Positions 26,598 to 37,000 of a stretch of 64,000 nt of DNA are shown piece after piece. The translations under genes and the position numbers were made by a program. The DNA lies in assembly GCA_964484765.1 (NCBI GenBank), contig CAZAGI010000011.1, forward strand, positions 1 through 64,000, read 5' to 3'. Every line of letters starts with the position of its first letter. Within the stretch, counting starts at the first letter, position 1. Below the pieces are notes generated by a model. The model was not told the origin of the DNA. It ran no database searches and saw nothing but the letters and a program-made list of their open reading frames with translations. The DNA comes from DSVQ01 sp964484765. GTDB lineage: Bacteria > Planctomycetota > Planctomycetia > Planctomycetales > Planctomycetaceae.

Positions 26598-27656
26598 ATG
26601 CCGCCGTTGACCCAGATTGACGCGTACGACTACGTGTTACCGCCAGAATTGATCGCCCAGGAACCGCCGATTGAACGGGATGGGGGCCGGTTGCTGCTGT
26701 TGGATCGGCGGAACCAATCCTTTTCACACAGGATGATTCGCGAGCTGCCGGAACTTCTACGCCCTCGTGACTGCCTGGTCCTGAACAATTCCCGCGTGGT
26801 ACCGGCGAAATTGCAGGGCCTGCGGACAAAAACTGGCGGGAAGTGGGAAGGCTTGTTCCTCGGCCTGACCTCCGGACGTCAATGGAAGCTGATTGGCCAG
26901 ACCCGTGGCCGCATCGAAATCGGTGAAACCGTGACGCTGACTTCCTCGGACAACAACCACGGCGCATTAGAACTGGAACTCCTTGAACGCGGCCCAGAGG
27001 GTGTTTGGATCTGGCAACCCCGCGCGCTGGTCGACCCCTGGAAATTGCTCGACATCTACGGCCGGATTCCGTTGCCTCCCTACATCGAAAGAATGAGTGA
27101 TCGCCCGCAAGATCGTGATCGCTATCAGACGACCTTCGCGCAAACTCCGGGGTCGGTCGCTGCGCCGACGGCGGGATTGCATTTCACGCCGGAGTTGCTC
27201 GAACGCTGTCGGGACCAGGGCATTGATCGGGCCGAGGTGACATTACATGTGGGACTGGGCACGTTTCGCCCGGTCAGCGTGACGGACATCCGCGAGCATG
27301 TGATGCATCCGGAATGGTGCACGTTGTCCGCCGAAACCGCTGTGAAACTCCCACAGGTGCGCGCGAATGGCGGCCGTATCGTCGCGGTCGGTACCACAGC
27401 TTGCCGAACCCTGGAAACTGCCGTCGCCGCGAACGGTTGGGCCGCCTGGGAAGGTGAATCGCGGCTGTTTATTACACCGCCGTATGAATTCCGGGCAATC
27501 GACGCGCTCCTGACGAACTTTCACTTGCCGAAATCAACGCTGCTGATGCTCGTGAGCGCCTTCGCAGGGTATGACTTAACCCGTGCTGCCTATGCCGCGG
27601 CCATCGCGGAACGCTACCGCTTTTTCAGTTACGGCGACGCCATGCTGATTGTGTGA
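26598..27656 (+). CDS. queA: S-adenosylmethionine:tRNA ribosyltransferase-isomerase
   Basis: Queuosine pathway: transfers and isomerises ribose from SAM onto preQ1-tRNA to give epoxyqueuosine. 352 residues, the usual size, from the ATG at 26598. Motifs: YVLPPELIAQEPPIERDGGRLL, LVLNNSRVVPAKLQG, the PLPPYIER segment, QTTFAQTPGSVAAPTAGLHF, HVGLGTFRPV, and the C-terminal TNFHLPKSTLLMLVSAFAGY. Divergent from the glycosyltransferase. No tgt or queG in the window. Confidence 0.97.
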   Translation: MPPLTQIDAYDYVLPPELIAQEPPIERDGGRLLLLDRRNQSFSHRMIRELPELLRPRDCLVLNNSRVVPAKLQGLRTKTGGKWEGLFLGLTSGRQWKLIGQTRGRIEIGETVTLTSSDNNHGALELELLERGPEGVWIWQPRALVDPWKLLDIYGRIPLPPYIERMSDRPQDRDRYQTTFAQTPGSVAAPTAGLHFTPELLERCRDQGIDRAEVTLHVGLGTFRPVSVTDIREHVMHPEWCTLSAETAVKLPQVRANGGRIVAVGTTACRTLETAVAANGWAAWEGESRLFITPPYEFRAIDALLTNFHLPKSTLLMLVSAFAGYDLTRAAYAAAIAERYRFFSYGDAMLIV

Positions 27657-27830
27657 CGGACCGGCTCAAGTGTGATTCCTTCATCCAATATATTGCCAGC
27701 GTCCTGGTAACAACACTGTTCGGCTCAGATTGCCGCCGGACGTATCCGATGAATTTCGTAGCGGGGAACGCGGCGGCGGGTTAGAATTCGACCACCTTTT
27801 GGTCGCGACAACTGTTCGTGGGAATGGACG

Positions 27831-29165
27831 ATGAGCCAGTGGACTTTGCAGCGCCGAACGTTTCTGCGGGGTGTCGGGGCGACAATGGCCCTGCCGCTGT
27901 TGGAAGCCATGCTGCCGGCCCGCGCATGGGCCGCTTCGGCAACCGGTCCCAAACGGATGCTCTGCATCTTCTTCCCCAACGGGGCGATCATGCCCGATTG
28001 GACCCCGTCCAATGAGGGGGCCGACTTCACCCTGTCGCCGACGCTGGAACCGCTCGCCAAAGTGAAGAGCAAGTTGTGCGTGTTGTCCGGCCTGATGCAG
28101 GATAACGCCCGCGCGAAAGGCGACGGTCCCGGCGATCACGCTCGTTCCGCCGCAGCCTTTCTGACCGGGGCGCATCCCGTCAAGACCGGTGGGACGGACA
28201 TCCGTGTCGGGATGTCCGTGGATCAAGTCGCCGCAGAGAAAATCGGGAAATACACCCCGCTGCCGTCACTCGAAGTGGGTACCGAAGGAGGCCGCAGCGC
28301 CGGTCAATGCGATTCCGGTTACAGCTGCGCTTACTCGAACAGTATTTCGTGGAAAACGCCGTCGACGCCGATGGCGAAGGAAATCAATCCCAAGTCGGTC
28401 TTTCAACGGTTGTTTGGCGATCAACAAGCGGCGGCCGATCGCGCCCGGCGCGAAGCCGCGCGGAAGAGCGTGCTTGATCTCGTCGCCGAAGACGCTGCCC
28501 GCTTGACCAAGAAACTCGGCCAGACCGATCGTCGTAAACTCGACGAATACTTCACCAGCGTGCAGGAGATCGAGCAACGCATCGTGCGTTCCCAGGCCGA
28601 AGCCGCCAGCCGACCGAAGCCAGGCATGAGCCAGCCCGAGGGGATCCCCAAGGATACGCGCGAGCATCTTCGGTTGATGTACGATCTGCTGGCGATGGCC
28701 TTTCAGACCGACAGCACCCGCGTGGCCACCTACATGCTTGCCAACGAAGGCAGTAATCGCAGCTATCGCTCGATTGGTGTCAATGATGGCCACCACCACC
28801 TGTCACACCATCAGAAGAAGGAAGACTGGATCGCGTCACTGAAGAAGATCGACCGCTTTTTCATCGAGGAATTCGCCCATTTCCTCGAAAAGCTGGACGA
28901 CACCAAGGAAGGCGAAGGGACGCTGCTCGACAATTCGCTCATCGTCTACGGCAGCGCGATCGCCGACGGCAACCGACACACCCACCATGACCTGCCGATT
29001 CTGCTCGCGGGTCGCGGTGGCGGCACCATCAGCAGCGGTCGCCACATCGTGTACCCGACGGAGACCCCGCTGAACAATCTCTTCCTGTCGCTGCTCGACC
29101 GGATGGACGCGAGTGTCGAGACGCTCGGCGACAGCACCGGACGGTTGGGGCAACTCGACGGATAA
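27831..29165 (+). CDS. DUF1552 family protein with twin-arginine leader
   Basis: 444 residues. The N-terminus LQRRTFLRGVGATMALPLLEAM is a twin-arginine export signal. The body matches the planctomycete DUF1552 family: RMLCIFFPNGAIMPDWTP, FLTGAHPVKTGGTDIRVGMSVDQ, SCAYSNSISWKTPSTPMAKEINPK, and GVNDGHHHLSHHQKKEDW near residue 315. The fold resembles a sulfatase/DUF1501-like hydrolase, but function is unknown. These genes usually pair with a large cytochrome-bearing DUF1592/1588 partner; none is here. Confidence 0.88.
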   Translation: MSQWTLQRRTFLRGVGATMALPLLEAMLPARAWAASATGPKRMLCIFFPNGAIMPDWTPSNEGADFTLSPTLEPLAKVKSKLCVLSGLMQDNARAKGDGPGDHARSAAAFLTGAHPVKTGGTDIRVGMSVDQVAAEKIGKYTPLPSLEVGTEGGRSAGQCDSGYSCAYSNSISWKTPSTPMAKEINPKSVFQRLFGDQQAAADRARREAARKSVLDLVAEDAARLTKKLGQTDRRKLDEYFTSVQEIEQRIVRSQAEAASRPKPGMSQPEGIPKDTREHLRLMYDLLAMAFQTDSTRVATYMLANEGSNRSYRSIGVNDGHHHLSHHQKKEDWIASLKKIDRFFIEEFAHFLEKLDDTKEGEGTLLDNSLIVYGSAIADGNRHTHHDLPILLAGRGGGTISSGRHIVYPTETPLNNLFLSLLDRMDASVETLGDSTGRLGQLDG

Positions 29166-29199
29166 TCGAGCGGTCAAACAGGCGATCACAAAGCAACTC

Positions 29200-29640
29200 T
29201 CAGTCTGCCCCGATCGAATCGGCGTCGACGAGCAGGCTCGCAGTGATTTCTTCGAATTGTTCGTGGTAAGTCTCCCACTCGCGGTCTTCGCCCTGGAAGA
29301 GGACCAGGGCGGTACTTTCGGCGAGGGCGATCGCCCGGACACAGGCCGAGTTCACGAGATCGAGGCACACGAAATCGAGATCGCAACCCGCGGTCCGCAC
29401 GCCGTCGAATTCGACTCCCCGATCGTACCGATCAACTTGATCGTACTCGTCCTCGAACGCTTCGACGGTGGCTTCTACAACATCGGTCACACTCGCGGTT
29501 GCGGGTAACAGTGTCAGCGTCCAAAACGCTAACCCCGGGGTCTGCAGGTGGATGTTGGTCGACGCCCCCTGCTCTTCTTCCGTCAGCGTCCAGCCGGGGG
29601 GATAGTCGAAGCGGAGACCATGGCGTTGATAGGTTGGCAT
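29200..29640 (-). CDS. Acidic hypothetical protein, possible PsbP/Mog1-like fold
   Basis: 146 residues from the ATG at 29640; 154 if an earlier in-frame start is used, and neither has a convincing SD. Very acidic, no signal peptide or membrane helix. RHGLRFDYPPGWTL followed by alternating strands and a terminal helix (EEITASLLVDA) recalls the DUF1795/DcrB-PsbP-Mog1 fold, a weak match by eye. Converges on the DUF1552 gene with 34 bp between. Function unknown. Confidence 0.65.
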   Translation of the reverse strand: MPTYQRHGLRFDYPPGWTLTEEEQGASTNIHLQTPGLAFWTLTLLPATASVTDVVEATVEAFEDEYDQVDRYDRGVEFDGVRTAGCDLDFVCLDLVNSACVRAIALAESTALVLFQGEDREWETYHEQFEEITASLLVDADSIGAD

Positions 29641-29762
29641 GGCAATGAATCTCATGGGAATCACCGCGGCCTAAGCCGCCTGAAGGTCTATTTCCGCAAG
29701 TGTGATCGTTTCACACGGGGCCGACAATCAAACGTCCCCTGAAAACGGTTGTCGTCCAGTTT

Positions 29763-29840
29763 GAAGCGACGGGGCGAGGGCCCCGTCCTATGATTGATCT
29801 TGGTAGTAATCAAAGCTCGGGGCCCACGCCCCGACTTTTT
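29763..29840. repeat. Palindromic REP-like element (GGGGC-GGGCCCC family)
   Basis: GACGGGGCGAGGGCCCCGTCCTA (29768-29790, itself a dyad) is paired with the inverted TCGGGGCCCACGCCCCGA (29817-29834). Same wording as the element at 45813-45928. Lies in the 325-bp divergent space 29641-29965, which holds no gene. Confidence 0.75.
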
Positions 29841-29965
29841 GGCAGGAAACTGTACCACGCCCCCCAACGCGCCGTGAAGGCCCGTCGCAGGAGTAGCATT
29901 GTCAGGGTCGCCTGCGGCATAATTCTCCGATCGAACGTTTAACTCTCACCCTGTGGAACCCTCTC

Positions 29966-30595
29966 ATGATCAATGTGTCGCTCCGCGCGATTATCTTCGC
30001 TGCCGTGGTCTGCTTGACCTCTTTAGCCATCCCGCTTCATGCCCAGGACACCGGCTGGATTTCGCTGTTCGATGGTAAAACGCTCGACGGCTGGGAGAAA
30101 GTCGGCCAGGATGCCAGCAAGTGGGAAGTGGTGGACGGCGCGATCAACGGTTCGGGACCAGCGTCGATGCTGGTCTGCACGAAGGGACCGTACAAGAATT
30201 TTAAATACCGGGCCGAGATCAAGATCAACGACCGCGGCAACTCGGGGTTGTACTTCCGCACGACCCGCAAACCCGGCTTCACCGACGGTTACGAAGCCCA
30301 AATCGACAGCACCCACACCGACCCGATTCGCACGGGGTCGTTGTACGGCATGTGCCATGTGTATCAGCAACTTGTGAAACCAGACACGTGGTTCACCTAC
30401 GATCTGGAAGTCCGGGACGACGTCTGGCGCGGCCGCAAGATGACCCGCATCAAAATCGCAGTGGATGGCAAAGAGCTGTATGAACACCTCGATTTTGCAC
30501 TGACCTTCAAGGAAGGACACTTCGCCTTCCAGCAACACGATCCGGGCAGCCGTGTCAATATTCGCAAGGTGGAAGTCTTGCCCCTCGCGGACTGA
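29966..30595 (+). CDS. DUF1080 (3-keto-disaccharide hydrolase-like) secreted protein
   Basis: 209 residues. Signal peptide about 1-26, ending HAQ-DTG. The mature protein starts with the family hallmark SLFDGKTLDGWEKVG and continues with SKWEVVDGAIN, KFRAEIK-type strand (YRAEIKINDRGNSGLYFR) and GYEAQID, all typical of the single-domain DUF1080 concanavalin-like fold. Family members act on 3-keto sugars or bind polysaccharide; the substrate here is unknown. Very common in planctomycetes. Single gene. Confidence 0.92.
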   Translation: MINVSLRAIIFAAVVCLTSLAIPLHAQDTGWISLFDGKTLDGWEKVGQDASKWEVVDGAINGSGPASMLVCTKGPYKNFKYRAEIKINDRGNSGLYFRTTRKPGFTDGYEAQIDSTHTDPIRTGSLYGMCHVYQQLVKPDTWFTYDLEVRDDVWRGRKMTRIKIAVDGKELYEHLDFALTFKEGHFAFQQHDPGSRVNIRKVEVLPLAD

Positions 30596-30633
30596 AGCCC
30601 GCGTGCTGATCGCAACCTTCAACGAACACCCGC

Positions 30634-30663
30634 CAGCCGGACGATCCCCTGATCGTCCGGCTG
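30634..30663. terminator. Hairpin between convergent genes
   Basis: A 13-bp perfect stem (30634-30646 with 30651-30663) has the tetraloop CCCT. It lies between the stops of the DUF1080 gene (+) and the 30699-31259 gene (-). T tracts are weak on both sides, but position suggests a shared bidirectional terminator. Confidence 0.65.
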
Positions 30664-30698
30664 CGCTGTTGCCGGTTCCTGCGGCTGGCTGACCGCGA

Positions 30699-31259
30699 TC
30701 AGGGAGCGATCTTCGCTACCGCGGCGTCGACCATCGGCACGACAGTGTCGTTGATGGAATCGAACCCGAACGTGGCTTTCACCGTCTTGCCGCCAACAAC
30801 CACGGCAGTGACCGACGCACGGTCGTTGATCGCCCAGCCTTCGGGGCTCATCGTGCCGTTCTTCCAGACAGTCCATTGGCTCGCCGACAATTGCAGTGAG
30901 CCTTGAATAGCCGACACACGGGCCGCGCCAGCGGTGGCGTCGTCGACCATCCAGACCAGCACCACCTGCAGCGTCGGGTGCAGCATCTGTCGTTTCTGCA
31001 TGGCCGTGTCGAGAGACTTGATAAACCGGCCGGCCGGTCGATCAAAGCGCCCCGCGGGGAGAAAGACGTAGATCGTCGGTTGCTCGCCCCGTTGTGCGGC
31101 GAGGTCCGCGGCTTCAGCAGCTTGTCCATTCGTCACGGTCTGGACACTGAGCGACGCAACGGCATCGCCCACTTTCGGCCCCGATTCGACATCCGCGCGG
31201 ACGATGGAAGCCGCACACACCACGAACGCGCCGACGAAGAACGTTTTCCCATGGGACAT
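30699..31259 (-). CDS. Secreted hypothetical protein, thioredoxin-like without active-site Cys
   Basis: 186 residues from the ATG preceded by GGAGA. Signal peptide about 1-22 (FFVGAFVVCAASIVRA). The mature part begins GPKVGDAVASLSVQTV and continues with PTIYVFLPAG then LQVVLVWMVDD, the strand order of thioredoxin/peroxiredoxin-like proteins. The usual CxxC or peroxidatic Cys is absent, so it would be non-redox. Fold assignment is tentative. Confidence 0.65.
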   Translation of the reverse strand: MSHGKTFFVGAFVVCAASIVRADVESGPKVGDAVASLSVQTVTNGQAAEAADLAAQRGEQPTIYVFLPAGRFDRPAGRFIKSLDTAMQKRQMLHPTLQVVLVWMVDDATAGAARVSAIQGSLQLSASQWTVWKNGTMSPEGWAINDRASVTAVVVGGKTVKATFGFDSINDTVVPMVDAAVAKIAP

Positions 31260-31548
31260 GACTGATTCTCCAGAATTTTGCGACGGAACGATTCGCCAAG
31301 TATACCTGTCCGATTCACGCAGGTGAACAAAATCGCGGAACAGGCGACAAATGGACGCCAGCCGCACGACTGCACTGTTCTTCATCACGGCTGTAGAGAA
31401 AACTGGCAAGCCGAGCTTGATGTCTCGGCTGTGAAACCGGACGATCGTGCGGAAATGCCCAAAATCAGGGGAGGCAGACCCCCGTGGCCTGTGATTTGCT
31501 CGATACTTCGTCAAATCTGTGCTAAGGCTCCGTTCAGGTGTCCCATCG

Positions 31549-33018
31549 ATGGCAGCAATCGAAACTCTGGAAATGCCGTTGGGGAAAACTTCACCCATGC
31601 TGAAGAGCAATCCCAAACCCGTCTTCGATGAATACCAGGATGGATCGGTTGCGCGGCATCCGTTGCTGGCCAATCGCCTGGAGAAATTCTCGACGCAAAA
31701 TCTCACCGATCGGCAGCACGCCGCCGAAGTTCGCCTGCGGGAAAAGGGGATCACGTTCGCTGTTTACGGTCATGCCGACGGGACCGAGAAAGTCTGGCCG
31801 TTCGATGTGGTGCCACGACCGATTGCCATCGATGAATGGGAGCGCGTTGAAACCGGCTTAAAGCAACGGATTCGGGCGCTGAATCTCTTTCTTGATGACA
31901 TCTATAACGAACAAAAGATTCTGAAAGATGGCGTCGTTCCGCGGGAACTGTTGTTGACCGCGAAGACGTATCGCCCGCAAATGCAGGGGTTCCGGCCGCC
32001 TAAAGGGGTGTGGACTCACGTCACAGGGACCGACCTGATCCGTCACAGCGACGGCGTGGTGTATGTGCTGGAAGACAATCTTCGCTGCCCCTCCGGTGTT
32101 TCCTATGTGCTGGAAAACCGAGAGTTGATGAAGCGCGTCCTGCCGGAAGTGTTTCTCGGTTCCTCGATCGCCCCGGTGGAAGACTACGGCGAACGGTTGC
32201 TCACGGCGTTGCAACAAACGGCACCGGCCGGCGTCGACAAGCCGACCGCGGTGCTGTTGACCCCCGGCGTGTACAACTCCGCCTACTTCGAACATTGCTT
32301 CCTCGCGCAGCAGATGGGGATCGAACTCGTCACTGGTCAGGATCTCGTGGTGGTGGACGGTTATGTGCGGATGCTGACGACGCACGGGTCGAGCCGCGTG
32401 GACGTGATCTACCGCCGGATCGATGATGATTTCATCGATCCCAAATGCTTCCGCGCCGATTCAGCGCTCGGTGTGCCGGGGCTGATGGACGTTTACAAAG
32501 CCGGGCGCGTCACACTCGCGAATGCCCCGGGGACCGGTGTCGCCGACGACAAAGCCGTTTACGCCTGGGTGCCGCAGATCATTCGGTATTACCTGAGTGA
32601 GGACGCGATTCTGCCGAACGTGCCGACCTATGTGTGTTCCGAACCCGATCAATGCGCGTATGTGCTCGAGCACCTCGATGAGCTGGTGACGAAGCCCACG
32701 AATGAATCCGGCGGCTACGGGATTGTGATGGGGCCGCAAGCCAGCAAGGCAGAACTGGAAGCCAGTGCAGCGCAGATTCGCGCCAATCCACGAAACTTCA
32801 TTGCCCAGCCGATGATGACGCTGTCGACCGTGCCGACGGTGGTCGATCACAAACTCGCACCGCGGCATGTCGACTTGCGGCCGTTCATTCTGTACGGCGA
32901 AGATCTGTTCGTGCTCCCGGGCGGCTTGACACGCGTGGCATTACGGGAGGGTTCGATGGTCGTGAATTCGTCGCAGGGTGGCGGGAGCAAAGATACCTGG
33001 GTTGTGATGTCACATTAA
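31549..33018 (+). CDS. Circularly permuted ATP-grasp protein (COG2308)
   Basis: 489 residues from the ATG at 31549; the ATG at 31597 is also possible. Family-typical FDEYQDGSVARHP start, KQRIRALNLFLDDIYNEQKILKDG, DLIRHSDGVVYVLEDNLRCPSGVSYVLENR, VDVIYRRIDDDFIDP, NESGGYGIVMGP and FVLPGGLTRVALREGSMVVNSSQGGGSKDTW. Predicted to form amide/peptide bonds with ATP; substrate unknown. First of a five-gene operon (31549-40898) with alpha-E and transglutaminase partners. Confidence 0.92.
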   Translation: MAAIETLEMPLGKTSPMLKSNPKPVFDEYQDGSVARHPLLANRLEKFSTQNLTDRQHAAEVRLREKGITFAVYGHADGTEKVWPFDVVPRPIAIDEWERVETGLKQRIRALNLFLDDIYNEQKILKDGVVPRELLLTAKTYRPQMQGFRPPKGVWTHVTGTDLIRHSDGVVYVLEDNLRCPSGVSYVLENRELMKRVLPEVFLGSSIAPVEDYGERLLTALQQTAPAGVDKPTAVLLTPGVYNSAYFEHCFLAQQMGIELVTGQDLVVVDGYVRMLTTHGSSRVDVIYRRIDDDFIDPKCFRADSALGVPGLMDVYKAGRVTLANAPGTGVADDKAVYAWVPQIIRYYLSEDAILPNVPTYVCSEPDQCAYVLEHLDELVTKPTNESGGYGIVMGPQASKAELEASAAQIRANPRNFIAQPMMTLSTVPTVVDHKLAPRHVDLRPFILYGEDLFVLPGGLTRVALREGSMVVNSSQGGGSKDTWVVMSH

Positions 33019-33065
33019 TTGTTCAGACCAGCGCCGTCGCCCGGCGCTGCGGAAACGATTCCACC

Positions 33066-34034
33066 ATGTTGCGCCGCGTTGCCGAATCCGTCTTCTGGAC
33101 CACCCGCTATCTGGAGCGTGCTGAGAATGTTGCGCGGTATGTCGACGTCTATCAATCGTTATCCCTCGGCGGCAGTCCGCAATGGTCGCCACTGATCTAC
33201 GCCAGCGGCGATGATGAACTGTTCAACAAACTCTATGGGAAGGAATACAGCGCCGAGCGGGTTCTCGACTTTCTGTTGTTTGATCAGGAAAACGCGAATT
33301 CGATCTTGTCCTGCCTGATCAAAGCGCGTGAAAACGCCCGCACGATTCGCGAAGTGCTCAGCGTCCCCATCTGGGCCGCAATCAACCGCTTCTATTTGCG
33401 CGTCCGTGATGCCTCACGGGCGCCAGGGCCAATCTTGCAGAACCCCGCCGATTTTCTGGAACGCGTCCGCCGGTCAAATCATGAAGTCATTGGTGTGATG
33501 GAAGCCACTATGTCTCAGGACGAGGCGTGGCACTTTGCCCGCATCGGACGGCTTCTCGACCGGGCCGACAAGACATCGCGAATTCTCGACGTGAAATACT
33601 TCGTGCTGCTGCCCGACATGTCGAAAATCGGTTCGGCGTCCGACGTCGTCCAATGGACAGCGCTCCTGGAATCGACCAGCGCCCTGCATATGTACCGCAA
33701 GCGGTACGGTCGCATTTCCCCGAAGCGCGTCGCGGAGTTCCTGTTGCTGGATCCGCAGTTCTCCCGGTCGGTTCGGTTTTGCGTCATGAAAGCGGAGCTC
33801 TCGCTGCACGCCATCACAGGACGGCCGATCGATGTGCATCTGGACCGCGTCGAAGAAGAGTTTTTCCGGCTGCACGGACAATTGAAGACGGCGCAGATCG
33901 ACGACATTATCAACAACGGCCTGCACGAATTCATTGACGGCTTTCAACTCAGTTTGAATACGATCGGTGCGGCGATCAACGAGCGGTTTTTTGAAATTCA
34001 GCCTCTCTCGGCCATCGCATCCCAAGAACAATAA
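33066..34034 (+). CDS. Alpha-E domain protein (DUF403)
   Basis: 322 residues, all helical. Opens with MLRRVAESVFWTTRYLERAENVARYVDV, the alpha-E signature (FW..RYlERAE.vAR). Contains LLFDQENANSILSCL and FARIGRLLDRADKTSRILDVKY. No enzymatic motif is known; the family always travels with the ATP-grasp proteins and is thought to assist them. 47 bp after the ATP-grasp gene, 14 bp before the transglutaminase gene. Confidence 0.92.
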   Translation: MLRRVAESVFWTTRYLERAENVARYVDVYQSLSLGGSPQWSPLIYASGDDELFNKLYGKEYSAERVLDFLLFDQENANSILSCLIKARENARTIREVLSVPIWAAINRFYLRVRDASRAPGPILQNPADFLERVRRSNHEVIGVMEATMSQDEAWHFARIGRLLDRADKTSRILDVKYFVLLPDMSKIGSASDVVQWTALLESTSALHMYRKRYGRISPKRVAEFLLLDPQFSRSVRFCVMKAELSLHAITGRPIDVHLDRVEEEFFRLHGQLKTAQIDDIINNGLHEFIDGFQLSLNTIGAAINERFFEIQPLSAIASQEQ

Positions 34035-34048
34035 AGGCAGGTGTGGGG

Positions 34049-37000
34049 ATGACGATCCGTGTCGCACTGCGGCATCTGACGGAATATCGGTACGAACGTC
34101 GCGTTTCTCTCGGACCGCAGGTGATCCGTTTGCGGCCCGCGCCGCATTGCCGCACACCGGTGCCGAGTTATTCGCTCAAGATCCATCCACCTGAACATTT
34201 TCTCAACTGGCAGCAGGATCCGTTCGGGAACTTCCTGGCGCGGCTGGTAATTCCCGAACCCACCGATCTCTTTCGCGTGGAAGTCAACCTGACCGCCGAT
34301 CTGACGGTCATCAATCCGTTCGACTTTTTCGTCGAAGAGTATGCCGAACAATTCCCCTTTACTTATGAACCGGAACTGGCGAAGGATCTGCAGCCATTCC
34401 TCGAGTGTAAGCCGTTCGGACCGGCTTTTGAGGACTACCGGAAGGCCATCAATTTCACCAAACGCAGGACCACCACGTTTCTGGTAGATCTGAATCAGCG
34501 ACTGTGCAGCGACATCCGGTACCTCATTCGGATGGAGCCCGGTGTTCAATCACCAGAAGAGACGTTGACCTCGCGGTCTGGATCGTGCCGGGATTCCGCA
34601 TGGTTGATGGTCCACCTCTTGCGGCGCTGTGGCTTGGCGGCGCGGTTTGTGTCCGGGTATCTGATTCAACTCCGGGCCGACGTCAAGTCGCTCGACGGAC
34701 CATCGGGACCCGAGCAGGACTTCACCGACTTGCACGCGTGGTGCGAAGTCTATCTGCCCGGTGCCGGTTGGGTTGGACTCGACCCCACCTCGGGATTGTT
34801 CACCGGCGAAGGGCATCTGCCACTGGCGGCAACTCCCGCGCCGTCCACGGCCGCCCCCATCTCTGGTCCCCTGGAAAAGTGCGAAACTGAATTTCATTTT
34901 GAAATGACGGTCACGCGGGTGCACGAAGATCCGCGGGTCACGTTGCCTTATACCGATCAGCAATGGGCAGCGATCGACAGCCTGGGGAAGAAGGTCGACG
35001 CGCAACTGCAGCAGGATGACGTGCGGCTCACGATGGGCGGCGAACCGACCTTCGTGTCGATTGATGACATGGAAGGGGCCGAATGGAATACCGCTGCGGT
35101 CGGCGTCAACAAGCAACGGCTGTCCGGCGAATTGCTGCGGCGCATGCAGAAACGGTTCGCCTCGGGCGGATTGCTGCATTTCGGCCAGGGGAAATGGTAT
35201 CCCGGCGAACCGCTGCCGCGCTGGGCTTACAGTTGCATGTGGCGCGTCGACGGCGAGCCGCTGTGGACCAAGCCCGAACTGCTCGCCGATCCCACCATTC
35301 CCGGGGAGGCCAACGTTGATCGTGCCGGAGAGTTTCTCGCCGAGTTGGCCGATCGACTGCAAGTCGACGGCCAGTGGATGCGCCCGGCCTATGAAGATGT
35401 CTGGCGGACCATGGAGCAGGAACGCAAACTCCCGGTGGATGTCGATCCCCGCAAATTCGACCTCGACGATGACGAAGATCGACGGCGACTGGCCTCGATT
35501 CTCGAAAAAGGCGTCAGCCGCCCGGTTGGTTATGTCATGCCATTGACGAAGGCGTGGTGGCAGGCCAAGCCGCAGTGGGCGAGCGGGCCGTGGCCGGTGC
35601 GCACCGAGCGAATTTTCCTCATCCCGGGCGATTCACCAATTGGCTTGCGATTGCCGCTCGATTCGTTGCCGGTGACTGGCCCCACCGAGTTTCGTGAGAT
35701 TCTCGCGCTCGACCCGTTCGCGGAACGCATTCCTTTGCCGGGGTATCAGGAAATCCGCCGGCGCGTGCAGGAGCGGATGACGGCGGGCAGTCGCCGTGCG
35801 GCAGCCGCCGCGGCCCAGCGCAGTGACAATGGCGGCGGCGTAACCATGCAAGACCCGCGTCGCCCGGCTCCGCTTGATGCGAATCAGGAAGATCAGCCGC
35901 TGCGCGGGCAACCGTTCAGCCTGATCGGCACGGCATTGTGTATCGAACCTCGCAACGGCGTACTGCATGTCTTCATGCCGCCGCTGACACGGTTGGAAGA
36001 TTATCTCGAACTTCTGGGTGTGGTCGAAACTGTTGCTGAACATCAGAAGCTGCCGGTCATCATCGAAGGCTATCTCCCGCCGCCCGATCATCGCTTGCGT
36101 GTCTTGAAAGTCACGCCTGATCCCGGCGTAATTGAAGTCAATGTGCAACCCGCGGCGAACTGGGAAGAACTGTGCGCCATCACCACGGGCGTGTATGAGG
36201 ACGCACATCACACGCGGCTGGGAACCGAAAAGTTCCAGCTAGACGGCAAGCACGCCGGCACCGGCGGCGGCAACCACCTCGTGCTGGGCGGTCAGACCTC
36301 CGCGGACAGTCCGTTCTTGCGGCGGCCCGATCTGCTGCGAAGTTTATTGTGCTATTGGAATAACCATCCGTCGTTGTCGTACATCTTTTCGGGACAATTC
36401 ATCGGTCCCACCAGCCAATCGCCGCGCGTGGATGAAGGCCGGGCCGACGCCGTTTATGAGCTCGAACTGGCATTCCAGCAGGTCCCGGAGAATCAATGGA
36501 TTGCTCCCTGGATGGTGGACCGCATTTTCCGCAATCTGCTGGTCGATCTTACCGGCAATACGCACCGCGCCGAATTCTGCATCGACAAGCTGTATTCTCC
36601 CGATCACGGAAATGGCCGGTTGGGGCTCGTGGAATTGCGGGGGTTCGAAATGCCGCCCCATGCCCGGATGAGCCTGACGCAACAGTTGCTGGTGCGTTCG
36701 CTCGTTGCGTGGTTCTGGCGGCAACCATACCGGGCGCCGCTGGTCCGCTGGGGAACCACGTTGCATGATCGCTGGTTGCTACCCGGACCACTCAAAGCTG
36801 ACCTGCACGAAGTTTTGAGTGACTTGCGTGCGAACGGCTACGGCTTCGAGAACGACTGGTTCAATTCGCACTGGGAATTCCGCTGCCCGCGGATTGGCGA
36901 AGTGTACCATGATGGATTGCGGCTGGAATTACGGACCGCGATCGAGCCTTGGTATGTCCTCGGCGAAGAACCCGGCGGCGGCGGCACCACACGCTATGTC